DNA of 64,000 nt from an uncultured Bacteroidales bacterium (lineage in GTDB: Bacteria; Bacteroidota; Bacteroidia; Bacteroidales; Muribaculaceae). Positions within the stretch are counted from its first letter, which is position 1. The number at the start of each line of letters is the position of its first letter. Below are positions 10,101 through 18,061 of the stretch, one piece after another. Below the pieces are notes generated by a model, which made no database searches, had not been told where the DNA came from, and saw only the letters and a program-made list of their open reading frames with translations. The stretch covers positions 62,001-126,000 of the forward strand of contig CACYGX010000010.1 of assembly GCA_902774055.1 (NCBI GenBank). Reading direction: 5' to 3'. The translations under genes were made by a program, and so were the position numbers.

Positions 10101-10131
10101 GTCGCTCATCTACCGCGCCATTCGCGAGTAA
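7105..10131 (+). CDS. Secreted GH3 beta-N-acetylglucosaminidase-like / serine beta-lactamase-like fusion
   Basis: This 1008-residue exported protein has a signal peptide (LMVAIAAMALSLSALA), a GH3 catalytic domain (about 45-375) and a GH3 C-terminal domain (about 395-580), followed by a class C beta-lactamase/penicillin-binding-like domain (about 600-1000). GH3 evidence is KHFPGHGSSSEDSH at K218, the NagZ-type motif with its His/Asp dyad, and FTDALNMKGA. The hydrolase domain has the SxxK motif at S653-K656 (SVSK) and HTG at 955-957; the usual YxN is Y798-S-C800. NagZ-type GH3 enzymes remove GlcNAc from muropeptides, and the second domain could act on peptide or ester bonds of the same material. 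The fusion recurs in Bacteroidetes, but its substrate is not settled by sequence. Confidence 0.88.
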   Translation: MTKFMRVLMVAIAAMALSLSALARGNAKLPNLFNQVNQVEMNQWVDSVFNTLSPQARIGQLIVAAVTPRSNDATREVVRRLVSQNLVGGLIYEGSTIAEQAEVTNLAQSLAAVPLLITIDGEWGLGMRLKEVPNFQRNLILGALDDDMLLYEYGREVARQCRRMGIQVNFAPVLDVNDNPLNPVIGDRSFGESPELVARHAIAFARGLEDGGVMAVGKHFPGHGSSSEDSHKTLPVINKTLQEINTCELVPFRKFINAGLSGILTAHLLVPSLDKGKAPTSLSPECISKLLRNELDFDGLIFTDALNMKGATQMLKGSPCVNALIAGNDVLLMPENISDEIAAIQAAIDKGKLSQSMIDERCKKILRYKYALGLTSPQRINTANLLSDVNSQRAEVLRRQLIAGSITVIKNNDNILPIHNLQSRHIAVATIGNENGTASKFTRRCADYAQVTRFDLDKAGGPAALAEQLHDGHFNTIIVEVGEDNEANRAALATVVKKCKNVVVVITSKPYDIKNYGNAITHKHVKAVVLTYQNTTLAEDYAAQTIFGGNAANGNLPISLSFNGKKTRFDAGHGIHYPACRLGYTIPAEAGLDNRLTAQIDSVCRLGVQQHAFPGCQVIVARHGKVVYKNSFGTIDYSSSVKVDDNTLFGLASVSKATGTISGVMKAFDDGKFRLDDKASEHIPGLRDGDKEDITFRDLLYHESGMPASLNMWEMMMDPNTYSGVLIAGAEDPTHTIKIMNGSWGHKDAKLRTDILSTHKTDKFNIAIADGIWGGRVTYDSIMNRMYHAKLGQKKYLYSCCNFSLLADAVQHMTHSPLNYYVNNYIFAPLGAYHTMYRPLSKFSRDEIAYTERDTYLRRQHIHGYVHDELAAFSGGVQGNAGLFSNANDLAKLFQMWLNGGTYGGVRLLKASTVETFTTQKSPNSHRGLGFDKPVVGNPSASNTCAEATPETYGHTGFTGTCFWVDPKNDMFYIFLSNRVSPTRNNPNFGRISARSHIQSLIYRAIRE

Positions 10132-10163
10132 TCAATAACCAGATAACTATAACTGCTACACTT

Positions 10164-11165
10164 ATGAGAAAAATCGCATTTATTTCAACTATTCTGTTGC
10201 TGCTTGCATCATGCAGCAAGGGTTACAAGGTGACTGTTACCTTCCCCGACGACAGCAATAACGGCGAGACTGCCTTCCTGACCAACTATGACACGGGCGA
10301 CACACTGTTGAGCGCCACGGTCGAGAATAAGGCCTGCACCTTTGAAGGCAATGCAGACAAGGGATTCTTTGCCCGTCTGCTCGTTGGTGGACAACGTTAC
10401 GGCTTCATCGTTGAGCCCGGCGACGTACAACTCAATATCGAGGAGGGCAACGCCATCAGTCCACTCAACGACAAGATGAAGGCGTGGGGCCTGGAAATGC
10501 AGAAACTCGCTGATGACACGACGCTCACCGAGGCCGAAAGCGAAGCTCGCTATGCCGAGGGCTTGAAAAAGTTCTATGAGGATAACAAGGACAACGCTAT
10601 CGGTCCATGGGCTTTCTGCAACTACCTGATGTACAAAGATTTCACCGAGGATGAGATTGACGAAATGCTCAAGACTGCTCCCGCCGAGTATGCCCAGCTG
10701 AAACGTGTCGAGAAGGCCAAAAATGCCGCTCGCCAACTTGCCATCACGGCCGAGGGCAAGAAATTTACCGACTTTGAGGTGAAAGCCGAGGACGGTTCAG
10801 TGCAGAAACTGTCGGACTACGTCGGCAAGGGCAAAATCACCCTGGTTGACTTCTGGGCCAGCTGGTGCGGTCCCTGTCGCGCCGAGATTCCCAAGTTGCA
10901 GGCACTCAAGGCCAAGTATGGCGACAAATTTGACGTCCTGGGCGTTGCCGTGTGGGACAACCCCGACGACACCCGCAAGGCGATGCAGCAGATGAACATC
11001 ACCTGGCCTGTCATCATCGGCACTGAGCAACTCAACGAGCCCACCGACCTCTATGGCATCAAGGGCATTCCCCACATCATCATCTTTGGCCCCGACGGGA
11101 CTATCCTGTCGCGCGGCCTCATGGGTGATGACCTCGCCAACAAGCTAGCCGAAGTGCTGAAGTAA
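10164..11165 (+). CDS. TlpA-type thioredoxin lipoprotein with DUF4369-like N-terminus
   Basis: A 333-residue lipoprotein. RKIAFISTILLLLASC is a type II signal peptide with the lipobox cysteine at residue 17. Residues ~22-130 form a beta-rich region like DUF4369, followed by a helical linker, and from about 195 an AhpC/TSA-thioredoxin domain with the redox centre WCGPC (C235 and C238). The cis-proline loop is the later GIPHIIIFG. Such proteins are anchored in the envelope and act as disulfide reductases or oxidoreductases; Bacteroidetes genomes carry many paralogues with unknown partners. The gene follows the GH3 fusion by 32 bp and ends at a bidirectional hairpin. Confidence 0.88.
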   Translation: MRKIAFISTILLLLASCSKGYKVTVTFPDDSNNGETAFLTNYDTGDTLLSATVENKACTFEGNADKGFFARLLVGGQRYGFIVEPGDVQLNIEEGNAISPLNDKMKAWGLEMQKLADDTTLTEAESEARYAEGLKKFYEDNKDNAIGPWAFCNYLMYKDFTEDEIDEMLKTAPAEYAQLKRVEKAKNAARQLAITAEGKKFTDFEVKAEDGSVQKLSDYVGKGKITLVDFWASWCGPCRAEIPKLQALKAKYGDKFDVLGVAVWDNPDDTRKAMQQMNITWPVIIGTEQLNEPTDLYGIKGIPHIIIFGPDGTILSRGLMGDDLANKLAEVLK

Positions 11166-11203
11166 CCCGTAACCCTAAACGGGTAACAACACCTTATAAT
11201 ATT

Positions 11204-11242
11204 AATAAAGCGGTTGGGCCATAAAGGCTCAACCGCTTTATT
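11204..11242. terminator. Bidirectional terminator between thioredoxin gene and ppdK
   Basis: Arms at 11204-11220 and 11226-11242 (AATAAAGCGGTTGGGCC and GGCTCAACCGCTTTATT) pair over 17 positions with one G-T pair, around a 5-base loop. The A- and T-rich outer ends serve as the U-tract in either direction. It lies between two convergent stop codons (11165 on plus, 11263 on minus). Confidence 0.85.
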
Positions 11243-11262
11243 ATTGGTATTGTCGTATTATC

Positions 11263-13980
11263 TTACTCGGCTTCGACAGCGGCCTGGGCGGCGGCGAGGC
11301 GTGCGATGGGCACGCGGTAAGGCGAGCAGGATACGTAGTTCATGTTGAGCGAAGCGCAGAACTTAACGCTGCTGGGCTCACCACCGTGCTCACCACAGAT
11401 ACCGAGGTTCAGCTCGGGCTTGGTAGCACGACCCTTGCGGCATGCCATCTCAACGAGCTGGCCAACGCCTTCCTGATCGAGTACCTCGAACGGGTCAACC
11501 TTGAGGATGCCCAAGTTCTTGTAGATCGAGAGGAACTTGCCAGCGTCGTCACGTGAGTAACCGAAGGTCATTTGGGTCAAGTCGTTGGTACCGAAGGAGA
11601 AGAAGTCAACAACCTGAGCAATCTGGTCGGCAACGAGGGCAGCACGCGGAATCTCGATCATGGTACCTACCTTGTAGGCCACGGTCTCGCCACGCTCGGC
11701 GAATACCTTCTGTGCGGTCTCGTTAATAATGTCGGCCTGCATTTGGATCTCGTTCTTCACACCGATGAGGGGAACCATGATCTTGGGCTTCACAACGATG
11801 CCCTTAGCCTTCATGTTGAGAGCGGCCTCGATGATGGCGCGAGCCTGCATCTCGGTGATCTCGGGATAGGTGTTGCCCAGACGGCAGCCACGGTGACCCA
11901 GCATGGGGTTGAACTCTTCCAGACCGTCGCAAACCAGCTTCACCTCCTCGAGGCTGCGGCCAGTCTCGTCGGCGAGCTCACGCATGGTCTCGAGCTGGTG
12001 GGGTACGAACTCGTGCAAGGGAGGATCGAGCAGGCGGATGGTTACCTCGTAGCCGTCCATAGCCTCGAAAATGCCCTCGAAGTCGCCACGCTGCAGCGGG
12101 AGCAACTTGCCCAGAGCGATGCGGCGCGAAGCCTCATCGGGAGCGATGATCATCTCACGCATGGCCTTGATGCGGTCACCCTCGAAGAACATGTGCTCGG
12201 TGCGGCACAAGCCGATACCGTGGGCACCCAACTTGCGGGCAACGCGAGCGTCGCGGGGCGAGTCGGCGTTGGTGTAAACGTCCATCTTGCTATACTTCTC
12301 AGCCAGGTTCATCACGGCTGCGAAGTCACCGCTCAGGTCAGCGTCCACAGTAGCAACGAGGCCATCATAAACCTCACCGGTGCTACCGTTGATCGAGATC
12401 CAGTCACCCTCATTATAGGTCTTGCCACCCATCTCGACAGTGCGAGCCTTGTAGTCCACCTTGATTTCGCCGGCACCCGAAACACAGCACTTACCCATAC
12501 CACGGGCAACAACGGCTGCGTGCGAGGTCATACCACCGCGAGCGGTGAGAATACCCTGTGCCACGCTCATACCACGCAGGTCCTCGGGAGAGGTCTCCAG
12601 ACGAACCATGATGACTTTCTTCTTGCGGGCAGCCCATTCCTCGGCGTCGTCAGCAAAGAACACGATTTGACCAGTTGCAGCACCAGGGCTTGCGGGCAGA
12701 CCCTTGGCCATAACCTTAGCGGTCTTCACAGCAGCCTTGTCAAACACGGGGTGCAGCAGCTCGTCGAGCTTACCGGGCTCCATGCGCTTGATGACGGTCT
12801 TCTCGTCGATCTTGCCTTCGCGCAGCAGGTCCATGGCGATCTTCACCATAGCGGCGCCAGTGCGCTTACCGTTACGGGTCTGGAGCAGCCAGAGCTTGCC
12901 ATCCTGGATGGTGAACTCCATATCCTGCATGTCGCGGTAGTGCTCCTCGAGCTTCTGCTGGATGTCAACGAGCTGCTTAGCGCACTCGGGCATCGACTCC
13001 TCGAGAGAGGGATACTTGGCGGCACGCTCTTCCTCGGTGATGCCCTGCATAGCAGCCCAACGGCGGCTACCCTCGGTCATGATCTGTTGCGGGGTGCGAA
13101 CACCAGCCACAACGTCCTCGCCCTGAGCATTGATCAGGTACTCACCATTGAACAGGTTCTCCCCAGTACCGGCGTCACGTGAGAAGCAAACGCCAGTGGC
13201 ACTGTTGTTACCCATGTTACCATAGACCATGGCCTGAACGTTAACTGCCGTACCATACTCCTCAGGAATCTGGTTCATGCGGCGGTACAGGATGGCGCGG
13301 TCGTTGTTCCAGCTGTCAAACACAGCATAGATGGCACCCCAGAGCTGGTCATAAGCGTCGGTGGGGAAGTCCTTACCGGTATTCTCCTTAACAGCGGCCT
13401 TGAAGCGCTTTACCAGTTCCTTGAGGTCATCGACATCAAGCTCGGTGTCAAACTTCACGCCCTTCTTCTCTTTCAACTCCTCGATAATTGCCTCAAAGGG
13501 GTCGATGTCGGTCTTGTTGGTCGGCTTCATGCCCAGCACCACGTCACCGTACATCTGCACGAAACGACGGTAGCTGTCCCAAGCAAAACGGGGGTTGCCC
13601 GACTTCTTGGCGAGGGTCTCGGCCACCTCATCGTTGATACCCAGGTTCAGGACGGTGTCCATCATACCAGGCATCGACACGGGAGCACCCGAGCGAACCG
13701 ACACCAGCTGAGGATTGCTGGGGTCATTGAACTTATTGCCTGTCAACTTCTCGATGTGAGCTACTGATTTCATCACATCGTCCTTGATCATCTCAACTAC
13801 AGCCTCACGTCCTTTCTCATTATAGAGCGTGCAAACTTCGGTAGTGATGGTGAAACCCGGGGGAACGGGAACGCCAATCAAGTTCATCTCGGCAAGGTTC
13901 GCGCCCTTGCCACCCAGCAGATTCTTCATGTCGGCACGACCTTCTGCCTGGCCGTTACCAAAAGTGTAAATCGTCTTCAT
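11263..13980 (-). CDS. ppdK: Pyruvate, phosphate dikinase
   Basis: A 905-residue protein covering the full PPDK: an N-terminal nucleotide-binding domain (FGNGQAEGRADMKNLLGGKG, GANLAEM, SVRSGAPVSMPGMMDTVLN), the swivelling phospho-His domain with GGMTSHAAVVARGMGK (phospho-acceptor H487), and a C-terminal PEP/pyruvate TIM barrel with DPPLHEF, FGTNDLTQMTFGYSRDD and the catalytic cysteine in GICGEHGGEP. It interconverts pyruvate, ATP and phosphate with PEP, AMP and pyrophosphate in the cytoplasm, a common glycolytic or gluconeogenic step in anaerobes. Length is close to the family norm. It stands alone on the minus strand; the minus-strand box TACCTTTG (read as CAAAGGTA on plus, 14041-14048) is a plausible promoter -7 element 61 bp before the start. 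Confidence 0.97.
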   Translation of the reverse strand: MKTIYTFGNGQAEGRADMKNLLGGKGANLAEMNLIGVPVPPGFTITTEVCTLYNEKGREAVVEMIKDDVMKSVAHIEKLTGNKFNDPSNPQLVSVRSGAPVSMPGMMDTVLNLGINDEVAETLAKKSGNPRFAWDSYRRFVQMYGDVVLGMKPTNKTDIDPFEAIIEELKEKKGVKFDTELDVDDLKELVKRFKAAVKENTGKDFPTDAYDQLWGAIYAVFDSWNNDRAILYRRMNQIPEEYGTAVNVQAMVYGNMGNNSATGVCFSRDAGTGENLFNGEYLINAQGEDVVAGVRTPQQIMTEGSRRWAAMQGITEEERAAKYPSLEESMPECAKQLVDIQQKLEEHYRDMQDMEFTIQDGKLWLLQTRNGKRTGAAMVKIAMDLLREGKIDEKTVIKRMEPGKLDELLHPVFDKAAVKTAKVMAKGLPASPGAATGQIVFFADDAEEWAARKKKVIMVRLETSPEDLRGMSVAQGILTARGGMTSHAAVVARGMGKCCVSGAGEIKVDYKARTVEMGGKTYNEGDWISINGSTGEVYDGLVATVDADLSGDFAAVMNLAEKYSKMDVYTNADSPRDARVARKLGAHGIGLCRTEHMFFEGDRIKAMREMIIAPDEASRRIALGKLLPLQRGDFEGIFEAMDGYEVTIRLLDPPLHEFVPHQLETMRELADETGRSLEEVKLVCDGLEEFNPMLGHRGCRLGNTYPEITEMQARAIIEAALNMKAKGIVVKPKIMVPLIGVKNEIQMQADIINETAQKVFAERGETVAYKVGTMIEIPRAALVADQIAQVVDFFSFGTNDLTQMTFGYSRDDAGKFLSIYKNLGILKVDPFEVLDQEGVGQLVEMACRKGRATKPELNLGICGEHGGEPSSVKFCASLNMNYVSCSPYRVPIARLAAAQAAVEAE

Positions 13981-14479
13981 TTACTAAACTTTTTACTTTG
14001 AATATATTTGAAATATTTATAAATTTCACTTATTGCGGTGCAAAGGTAGTGATTTTACCTCAATATTCATAATAATAACGCCTAAAAACACATTATTTTA
14101 TTTAAAAGTTCTTTTTTATTGACAAACAATTACAAATTATAAGAAAGGCACCCTGATTTTACTATAATTCTAAGTCATTTTTCCTTATTTCTTGTGTCCA
14201 ACCGATGCAAATTGCTAAAACAAAACAACATTCGCCAAGTTTCAGTTTATCAGCAATCAAGAGAAAACCATTAGTTTTAGTCATTCGTGACAGATAAATC
14301 GGAGTGCCTTATTGCGTTATGCGACAAGCAGCGGCTAGTAAGGCGGCCACACGGGGCGATTATTGCAGTTCATTGCATCTACCGAGGTGTTAAAAGCGAT
14401 TTTTTCTTGATAAAGGGTCGTGGGAATGAAAAAAGCATTATCTTTGCCGATTGTAAATGAACCATATTGCTAATTTGTT
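13981..14479. other. Gene-free stretch between divergent genes
   Basis: About 500 bp with no open frame I can support. The left part (13981-14150) is A/T-rich and holds the likely ppdK -7 box at 14041-14048 (minus strand). The middle (about 14280-14390) is more G/C-rich and holds no structure or family I recognise. At the right end, TATCTTTG (14439-14446) fits the Bacteroidetes -7 box for the gene at 14480, with no clear TTTG 20 bp upstream. A decayed gene or an unstructured RNA cannot be excluded. Confidence 0.6.
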
Positions 14480-14854
14480 ATGGATAAAAATATCAGAAAA
14501 ATTCTTGACGACGATACTAACGGGCTGTTGACCTATGAATACATCGCCAACAACATGGGCGCCATCGACGAGGACATGCCCACGCTGGTTGACAACATGA
14601 TCATGAAGGATAGGACGGGGCAGTTCGTGGTGAGCACGGCACGTTATCTCAATGCGATAGACCGCGAGAAGTTTGCCAGCAGCATCGACCTGCTGGTCAA
14701 GGCCGCGATTGCCAAGGACCGCGACCACGTGTATCTCTCCTACCTCGCCGCCTCGCTGTGGGGTGATGACTTCAAGGAGCGCGCAGCCGAGTTGAGCGCC
14801 ACCGACGACAACTTCCGCCGCATCTACAAGCGCCTCTATCCCGTGGGCATCTGA
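14480..14854 (+). CDS. Small hypothetical protein, 124 residues
   Basis: I do not recognise this family. The product has no signal peptide or membrane segment, is acidic near the N-terminus (ILDDDTNGLLTYEYIANN) and is predicted by eye to be mostly alpha-helical (STARYLNAIDREKFASSIDLLVKAAIAKD). Codon use is like that of its neighbours, and a TAnnTTTG box lies 33 bp upstream, which supports a real gene. The start ATG at 14480 is the first in frame. It stands alone between ppdK (divergent) and the cyclophilin gene. A small helical cytoplasmic protein is all that can be claimed. Confidence 0.7.
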   Translation: MDKNIRKILDDDTNGLLTYEYIANNMGAIDEDMPTLVDNMIMKDRTGQFVVSTARYLNAIDREKFASSIDLLVKAAIAKDRDHVYLSYLAASLWGDDFKERAAELSATDDNFRRIYKRLYPVGI

Positions 14855-14892
14855 TCAACTGAGGAGAAATCAACGATTTGGCATCTGCCTAT

Positions 14893-14920
14893 TGAAACGC
14901 AAGATCATTGCGTCTCTACA
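14893..14920. repeat. Small palindromic repeat, GAAACGCAA...TTGCGTCTC
   Basis: AACGCAA (about 14896-14902) and TTGCGT (14908-14913) form a short inverted repeat directly before the cyclophilin gene. The right half, TTGCGTCTCTA, is identical to 3976-3986. It resembles the small intergenic palindromes that are scattered in many bacterial genomes. Confidence 0.45.
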
Positions 14921-14934
14921 TAATTAAAATAACA

Positions 14935-15795
14935 ATGAAGAAGAATTTATTTTTATCAATCGTAATGGTGGCGTTCACCATGATGTCGTGCTCGGCCAAC
15001 AACGCTGGCAGCGAGAGCCAGGTCAACGCACCCGAAAAAGGCAAGACTGAAAAAATGACACAAGTGAAATTGGAGACTTCGCTCGGCGACATCGTTGTTG
15101 AGCTCTATAACGAGACGCCTCAGCACCGCGACAACTTCATCAAGCTGGTGAAGGAAGGTTACTATGACGGCGTTTTGTTTCACCGCGTGATCAAGGACTT
15201 CATGATCCAGACTGGCGACGGCAACTCCAAGAACGCCGGTCCCGACCGTCCCCTGGGCGACGGAGACCCCGGTTATACCATCGAAGCCGAATTTATCTAT
15301 CCCAAGTACTTCCACAAACGCGGCGCCCTGGCTGCAGCCCGCACTGGCGACCAAGTGAACCCCGAGCGTCGCAGCAGCGGCAGTCAGTTCTATATCGTGA
15401 CCGGCAAAATCTACAGCAGCGACGAGTTGCAGATGATGGCCAAGCGCATGGGTGACATGCAGAAGCAGGAAATCTTCCGCCGACTGGTGATGGAGAACAA
15501 AGCCAGGATTGACGAGTTGCAGAACAGCCAAGACAACGCTGCCCTGCAGGCCTTGCAGAATGAGCTTATCCAGCAAACCGAGGCCGAGGCCGCCAAGACC
15601 CCGTTCAAGATGACCGACGAGCAGATTGACGCCTATACCAGCGTTGGCGGCACGCCCCACCTGGATGGCCAGTACACGGTATTTGGCGAGGTCATCAAGG
15701 GCATGGATGTCGTTGACAAAATCCAGAACACCCAGACCAGTCGCGCCGACCGCCCCACCACCGACATCAAGATTATCAAGGCCACAATACTTTGA
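14935..15795 (+). CDS. Cyclophilin-type peptidyl-prolyl isomerase lipoprotein
   Basis: A cyclophilin with a lipoprotein signal (KKNLFLSIVMVAFTMMSC, lipobox Cys). The start at 14935 was preferred over an upstream in-frame ATG at 14908 because it gives a clean signal peptide. Core motifs are VELYNETPQHRDNFIKLV, FHRVIKDFMIQTGD and GSQFYIVTG, then HLDGQYTVFGEVIKGMDVV near the end. Between GSQFYIVTG and HLDGQ there is an extra helical segment of some 85 residues (KIYSSDELQMM to YTSVGGT) absent from compact cyclophilins. The enzyme isomerises X-Pro bonds and probably helps fold envelope proteins, anchored by its lipid. The gene stands alone. Confidence 0.92.
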   Translation: MKKNLFLSIVMVAFTMMSCSANNAGSESQVNAPEKGKTEKMTQVKLETSLGDIVVELYNETPQHRDNFIKLVKEGYYDGVLFHRVIKDFMIQTGDGNSKNAGPDRPLGDGDPGYTIEAEFIYPKYFHKRGALAAARTGDQVNPERRSSGSQFYIVTGKIYSSDELQMMAKRMGDMQKQEIFRRLVMENKARIDELQNSQDNAALQALQNELIQQTEAEAAKTPFKMTDEQIDAYTSVGGTPHLDGQYTVFGEVIKGMDVVDKIQNTQTSRADRPTTDIKIIKATIL

Positions 15796-15887
15796 TATAA
15801 AAGTTGACCTTGACAGTTTTATTAATGCGGATATAACGATTTAACGAAGGACCTAGTCCTGACTCAAATCATCTAAAAAACATTTTT

Positions 15888-15929
15888 GGGACTTATAAGC
15901 CAAATGGGGCTTGTAAGTCCCTATTTTTT
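15888..15929 (+). terminator. Rho-independent-type terminator
   Basis: Arms GGGACTTATAAGCC (15888-15901) and GGCTTGTAAGTCCC (15908-15921) pair over 14 positions with one mismatch, around a 6-base loop, and a T-run follows at 15923-15929. It lies 93 bp after the cyclophilin stop. Its arm ends and tail resemble the hairpin at 40750-40792. Confidence 0.8.
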
Positions 15930-16010
15930 GAAAAAAAGTGGGGAAAAATGAAAAAAATCGAGGAAATGCGTTTGTATTTGCGAAAAAACCACTAAATTTG
16001 GAGTTTGATT

Positions 16011-16064
16011 ATGAACATCAAGCGCCACGAGGTGCTTGAACAAAATGTTAATTATTATGACTGA
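16011..16064 (+). CDS. Possible 17-codon leader ORF overlapping the DUF349 gene start
   Basis: An ATG at 16011 opens a 17-codon frame (MNIKRHEVLEQNVNYYD) that stops at 16062-16064, overlapping the ATG at 16057 of the next gene by 8 bp in another frame. It lies just after a promoter-like TAAATTTG (15993-16000) with TTTG 18 bp further up (15971-15974). Overlapping stop and start codons would allow translational coupling. It may also be chance, as no family is recognisable. Confidence 0.3.
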   Translation: MNIKRHEVLEQNVNYYD

Positions 16065-17964
16065 ACCGCGTGAACAATCTGAATCGATGAACAATCTCGA
16101 GAAAGATCAGAACCTGAGCACTGAGCCCCAGATCGAGGCTCAGGAAGTTGTGAGTGAAGAAGTTAAAGTTGAACAACCCGTAGCCGAGGAGACTCCCGCG
16201 CAAGTGAATGAGGAGCCCGCTACCGAGGAGGCTCCCGCCCCCGTCGAGGACACCAAGGAGCCAAGACTCGACCTTGCCGGCAAAACCAAGGAAGAGCTGG
16301 TGAACCTGATGCGCGGGGCAGCGGCACGTCCCATCGAGGAGGTAAAAGATGAAGTGCAAGCCATCAAGGCCGCTTTCTTTGCCCTTCGTCGCGAGGAAGT
16401 AGCCAAGGAGAAAGAGGAATTCCTTGCCAACGGCAACGAAGAGTCGGATTTCACCCCCAAGGATGATGACGACGAGAACAACTTGAAGGAACTGCTCAAC
16501 GTGCTCAAGGAGCGCCGTACCGAGTTTAACGCGGCTCAGGAAGCCAACCGAGAGGCTAACCTCGAGAAGAAGCGCCAGATTATCACGCTCATCAACGAGA
16601 TTGCCAACGACCCCGACAACATCAACCGCCAGTATAATCGCGTGAAACAACTCCAGCAGGAATTCAAAGACGCCGGCGAGGTGCCTCCCAGTGCCGACAC
16701 CGAAGTGTGGAAAGAATTCCAGCGTGCGACAGAACGTTTCTATGACGTGCTGAAGATGAACAAGGAGTTGCGCGACTATGACTTCAAGAAGAACCTGGAG
16801 CTGAAGCAGCAGTTGTGTGAGGATGCCGAGGCGCTGGACGAGGATCCTGATGTAGTAGCTGCTTTCAGGAAACTGCAGGAGATGCACAACGAGTGGCGCG
16901 AGATAGGCCCCGTTGCCAAGGAACTGCGCGAAGAACTATGGGCTCGCTTCAAGGCCGCTTCGAGCGCCATCAACAAGAAGTATCAAACCTTCTTTGAGGA
17001 CCGCAAGAGCAAAGAGAAAGAGAATGCCGACGCCAAAACCGCGCTGTGCGAGAAGATTGAGGAAATCAAGACCGACGACCTCAAGACCTATGCCCAGTGG
17101 GACGAGGTAACCAAGCAGATTATCGCCCTGCAAGAGGACTGGAAGAAGTTAGGCTTTGCCTCACGCAAGGCCAATGCCGCCCTCTTTGCCCGCTTCCGCA
17201 AGTCGTGTGACGAATTCTTTGGCAAGAAAGCCGAGTTCTTCAAGTCGATGAAGGAAGAACTCAGCAGCAACCTGGCCAGGAAAATCGACCTGTGTGAGCG
17301 TGCCGAAGCCCTCATGGACTCCACCGACTGGAAAGAGGCCACCGACAAGTTCGTCGAGATGCAGAAGGAATGGAAAACCATCGGCCCCGTGGTGAAGAAA
17401 TACAGCGACACCGTGTGGAAACGCTTTATCGCCGCATGTGACCACTTCTTTGAGCAGAAGAAGAAACAGAATGTCAATGTCCATGCTGTCGAGCACGACA
17501 ACCTCAAGGCCAAGAAAGAAATCATCGCTACCCTCAAATCGACCATCGAAGAGGCTGCTGATGATGCCGCCCAGACCGTACGCGAGCTGATGGACCGCTG
17601 GCAGGAAATCGGCCACGTGCCCTTCAAGGAGAAAGACAAGATTTATGCCCAGTACCGCGAACTCATTGACAAGGCGTTCGAGACGCTCAACATGCGCGGC
17701 AGCCGCTTTAGCGGCGAGGGTGGCGGTGGCCGTGGCCATCGTCAGTCGAACAACGATCGTGGCCTGAGCGAACGCGACCGCCTGGTGCGCACCTACGAGC
17801 AGCGCATGAGCGAGCTGAAGACCTTCGAGAACAATATGGGCTTCTTGACGGCGAACACCAAGAGCGGCAACTCGCTGGTTCAACAGATGGAGAAGCGCAT
17901 CGACAGCCTCAAGGAAGAGATTGCCGATCTGGAACGCCGCATCAAGGAACTGGACAACAACTAA
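16057..17964 (+). CDS. DUF349 repeat protein
   Basis: About 635 residues, highly charged and almost entirely helical. After an acidic, Glu/Pro-rich N-terminus (about 1-85), the chain consists of repeated DUF349 units, each with a pattern like W-x-x-IGPVxKxxxxxxWxRF (for example EWREIGPVAKELREELWARF and EWKTIGPVVKKYSDTVWKRF). A C-terminal coiled coil (MEKRIDSLKEEIADLERRIKEL) closes it. DUF349 proteins are common in Bacteroidetes, and their biochemical role is not known to me. No signal peptide is seen, so it is probably cytoplasmic. The start is uncertain: ATG codons at 16045, 16057 and 16087 and a TTG at 16036 are in frame. Confidence 0.85.
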   Translation: MTEPREQSESMNNLEKDQNLSTEPQIEAQEVVSEEVKVEQPVAEETPAQVNEEPATEEAPAPVEDTKEPRLDLAGKTKEELVNLMRGAAARPIEEVKDEVQAIKAAFFALRREEVAKEKEEFLANGNEESDFTPKDDDDENNLKELLNVLKERRTEFNAAQEANREANLEKKRQIITLINEIANDPDNINRQYNRVKQLQQEFKDAGEVPPSADTEVWKEFQRATERFYDVLKMNKELRDYDFKKNLELKQQLCEDAEALDEDPDVVAAFRKLQEMHNEWREIGPVAKELREELWARFKAASSAINKKYQTFFEDRKSKEKENADAKTALCEKIEEIKTDDLKTYAQWDEVTKQIIALQEDWKKLGFASRKANAALFARFRKSCDEFFGKKAEFFKSMKEELSSNLARKIDLCERAEALMDSTDWKEATDKFVEMQKEWKTIGPVVKKYSDTVWKRFIAACDHFFEQKKKQNVNVHAVEHDNLKAKKEIIATLKSTIEEAADDAAQTVRELMDRWQEIGHVPFKEKDKIYAQYRELIDKAFETLNMRGSRFSGEGGGGRGHRQSNNDRGLSERDRLVRTYEQRMSELKTFENNMGFLTANTKSGNSLVQQMEKRIDSLKEEIADLERRIKELDNN

Positions 17965-17993
17965 TCCACTGCCTTCACTGAGGAAATCAACTT

Positions 17994-18025
17994 CCTGATG
18001 CAGGTGTTGGAGCACCTGCATCAGG
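17994..18025 (+). terminator. Strong intergenic hairpin without U-tract
   Basis: CCTGATGCAGGTG (17994-18006) and CACCTGCATCAGG (18013-18025) pair perfectly over 13 bp with a 6-base loop, between the DUF349 stop (17964) and the next start (18062). No T-run follows, so it may be an mRNA-stabilising or processing hairpin, or an attenuator. Confidence 0.55.
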
Positions 18026-18061
18026 CATATCAGTATCACGCGATTACTTTATCAATCCTGA

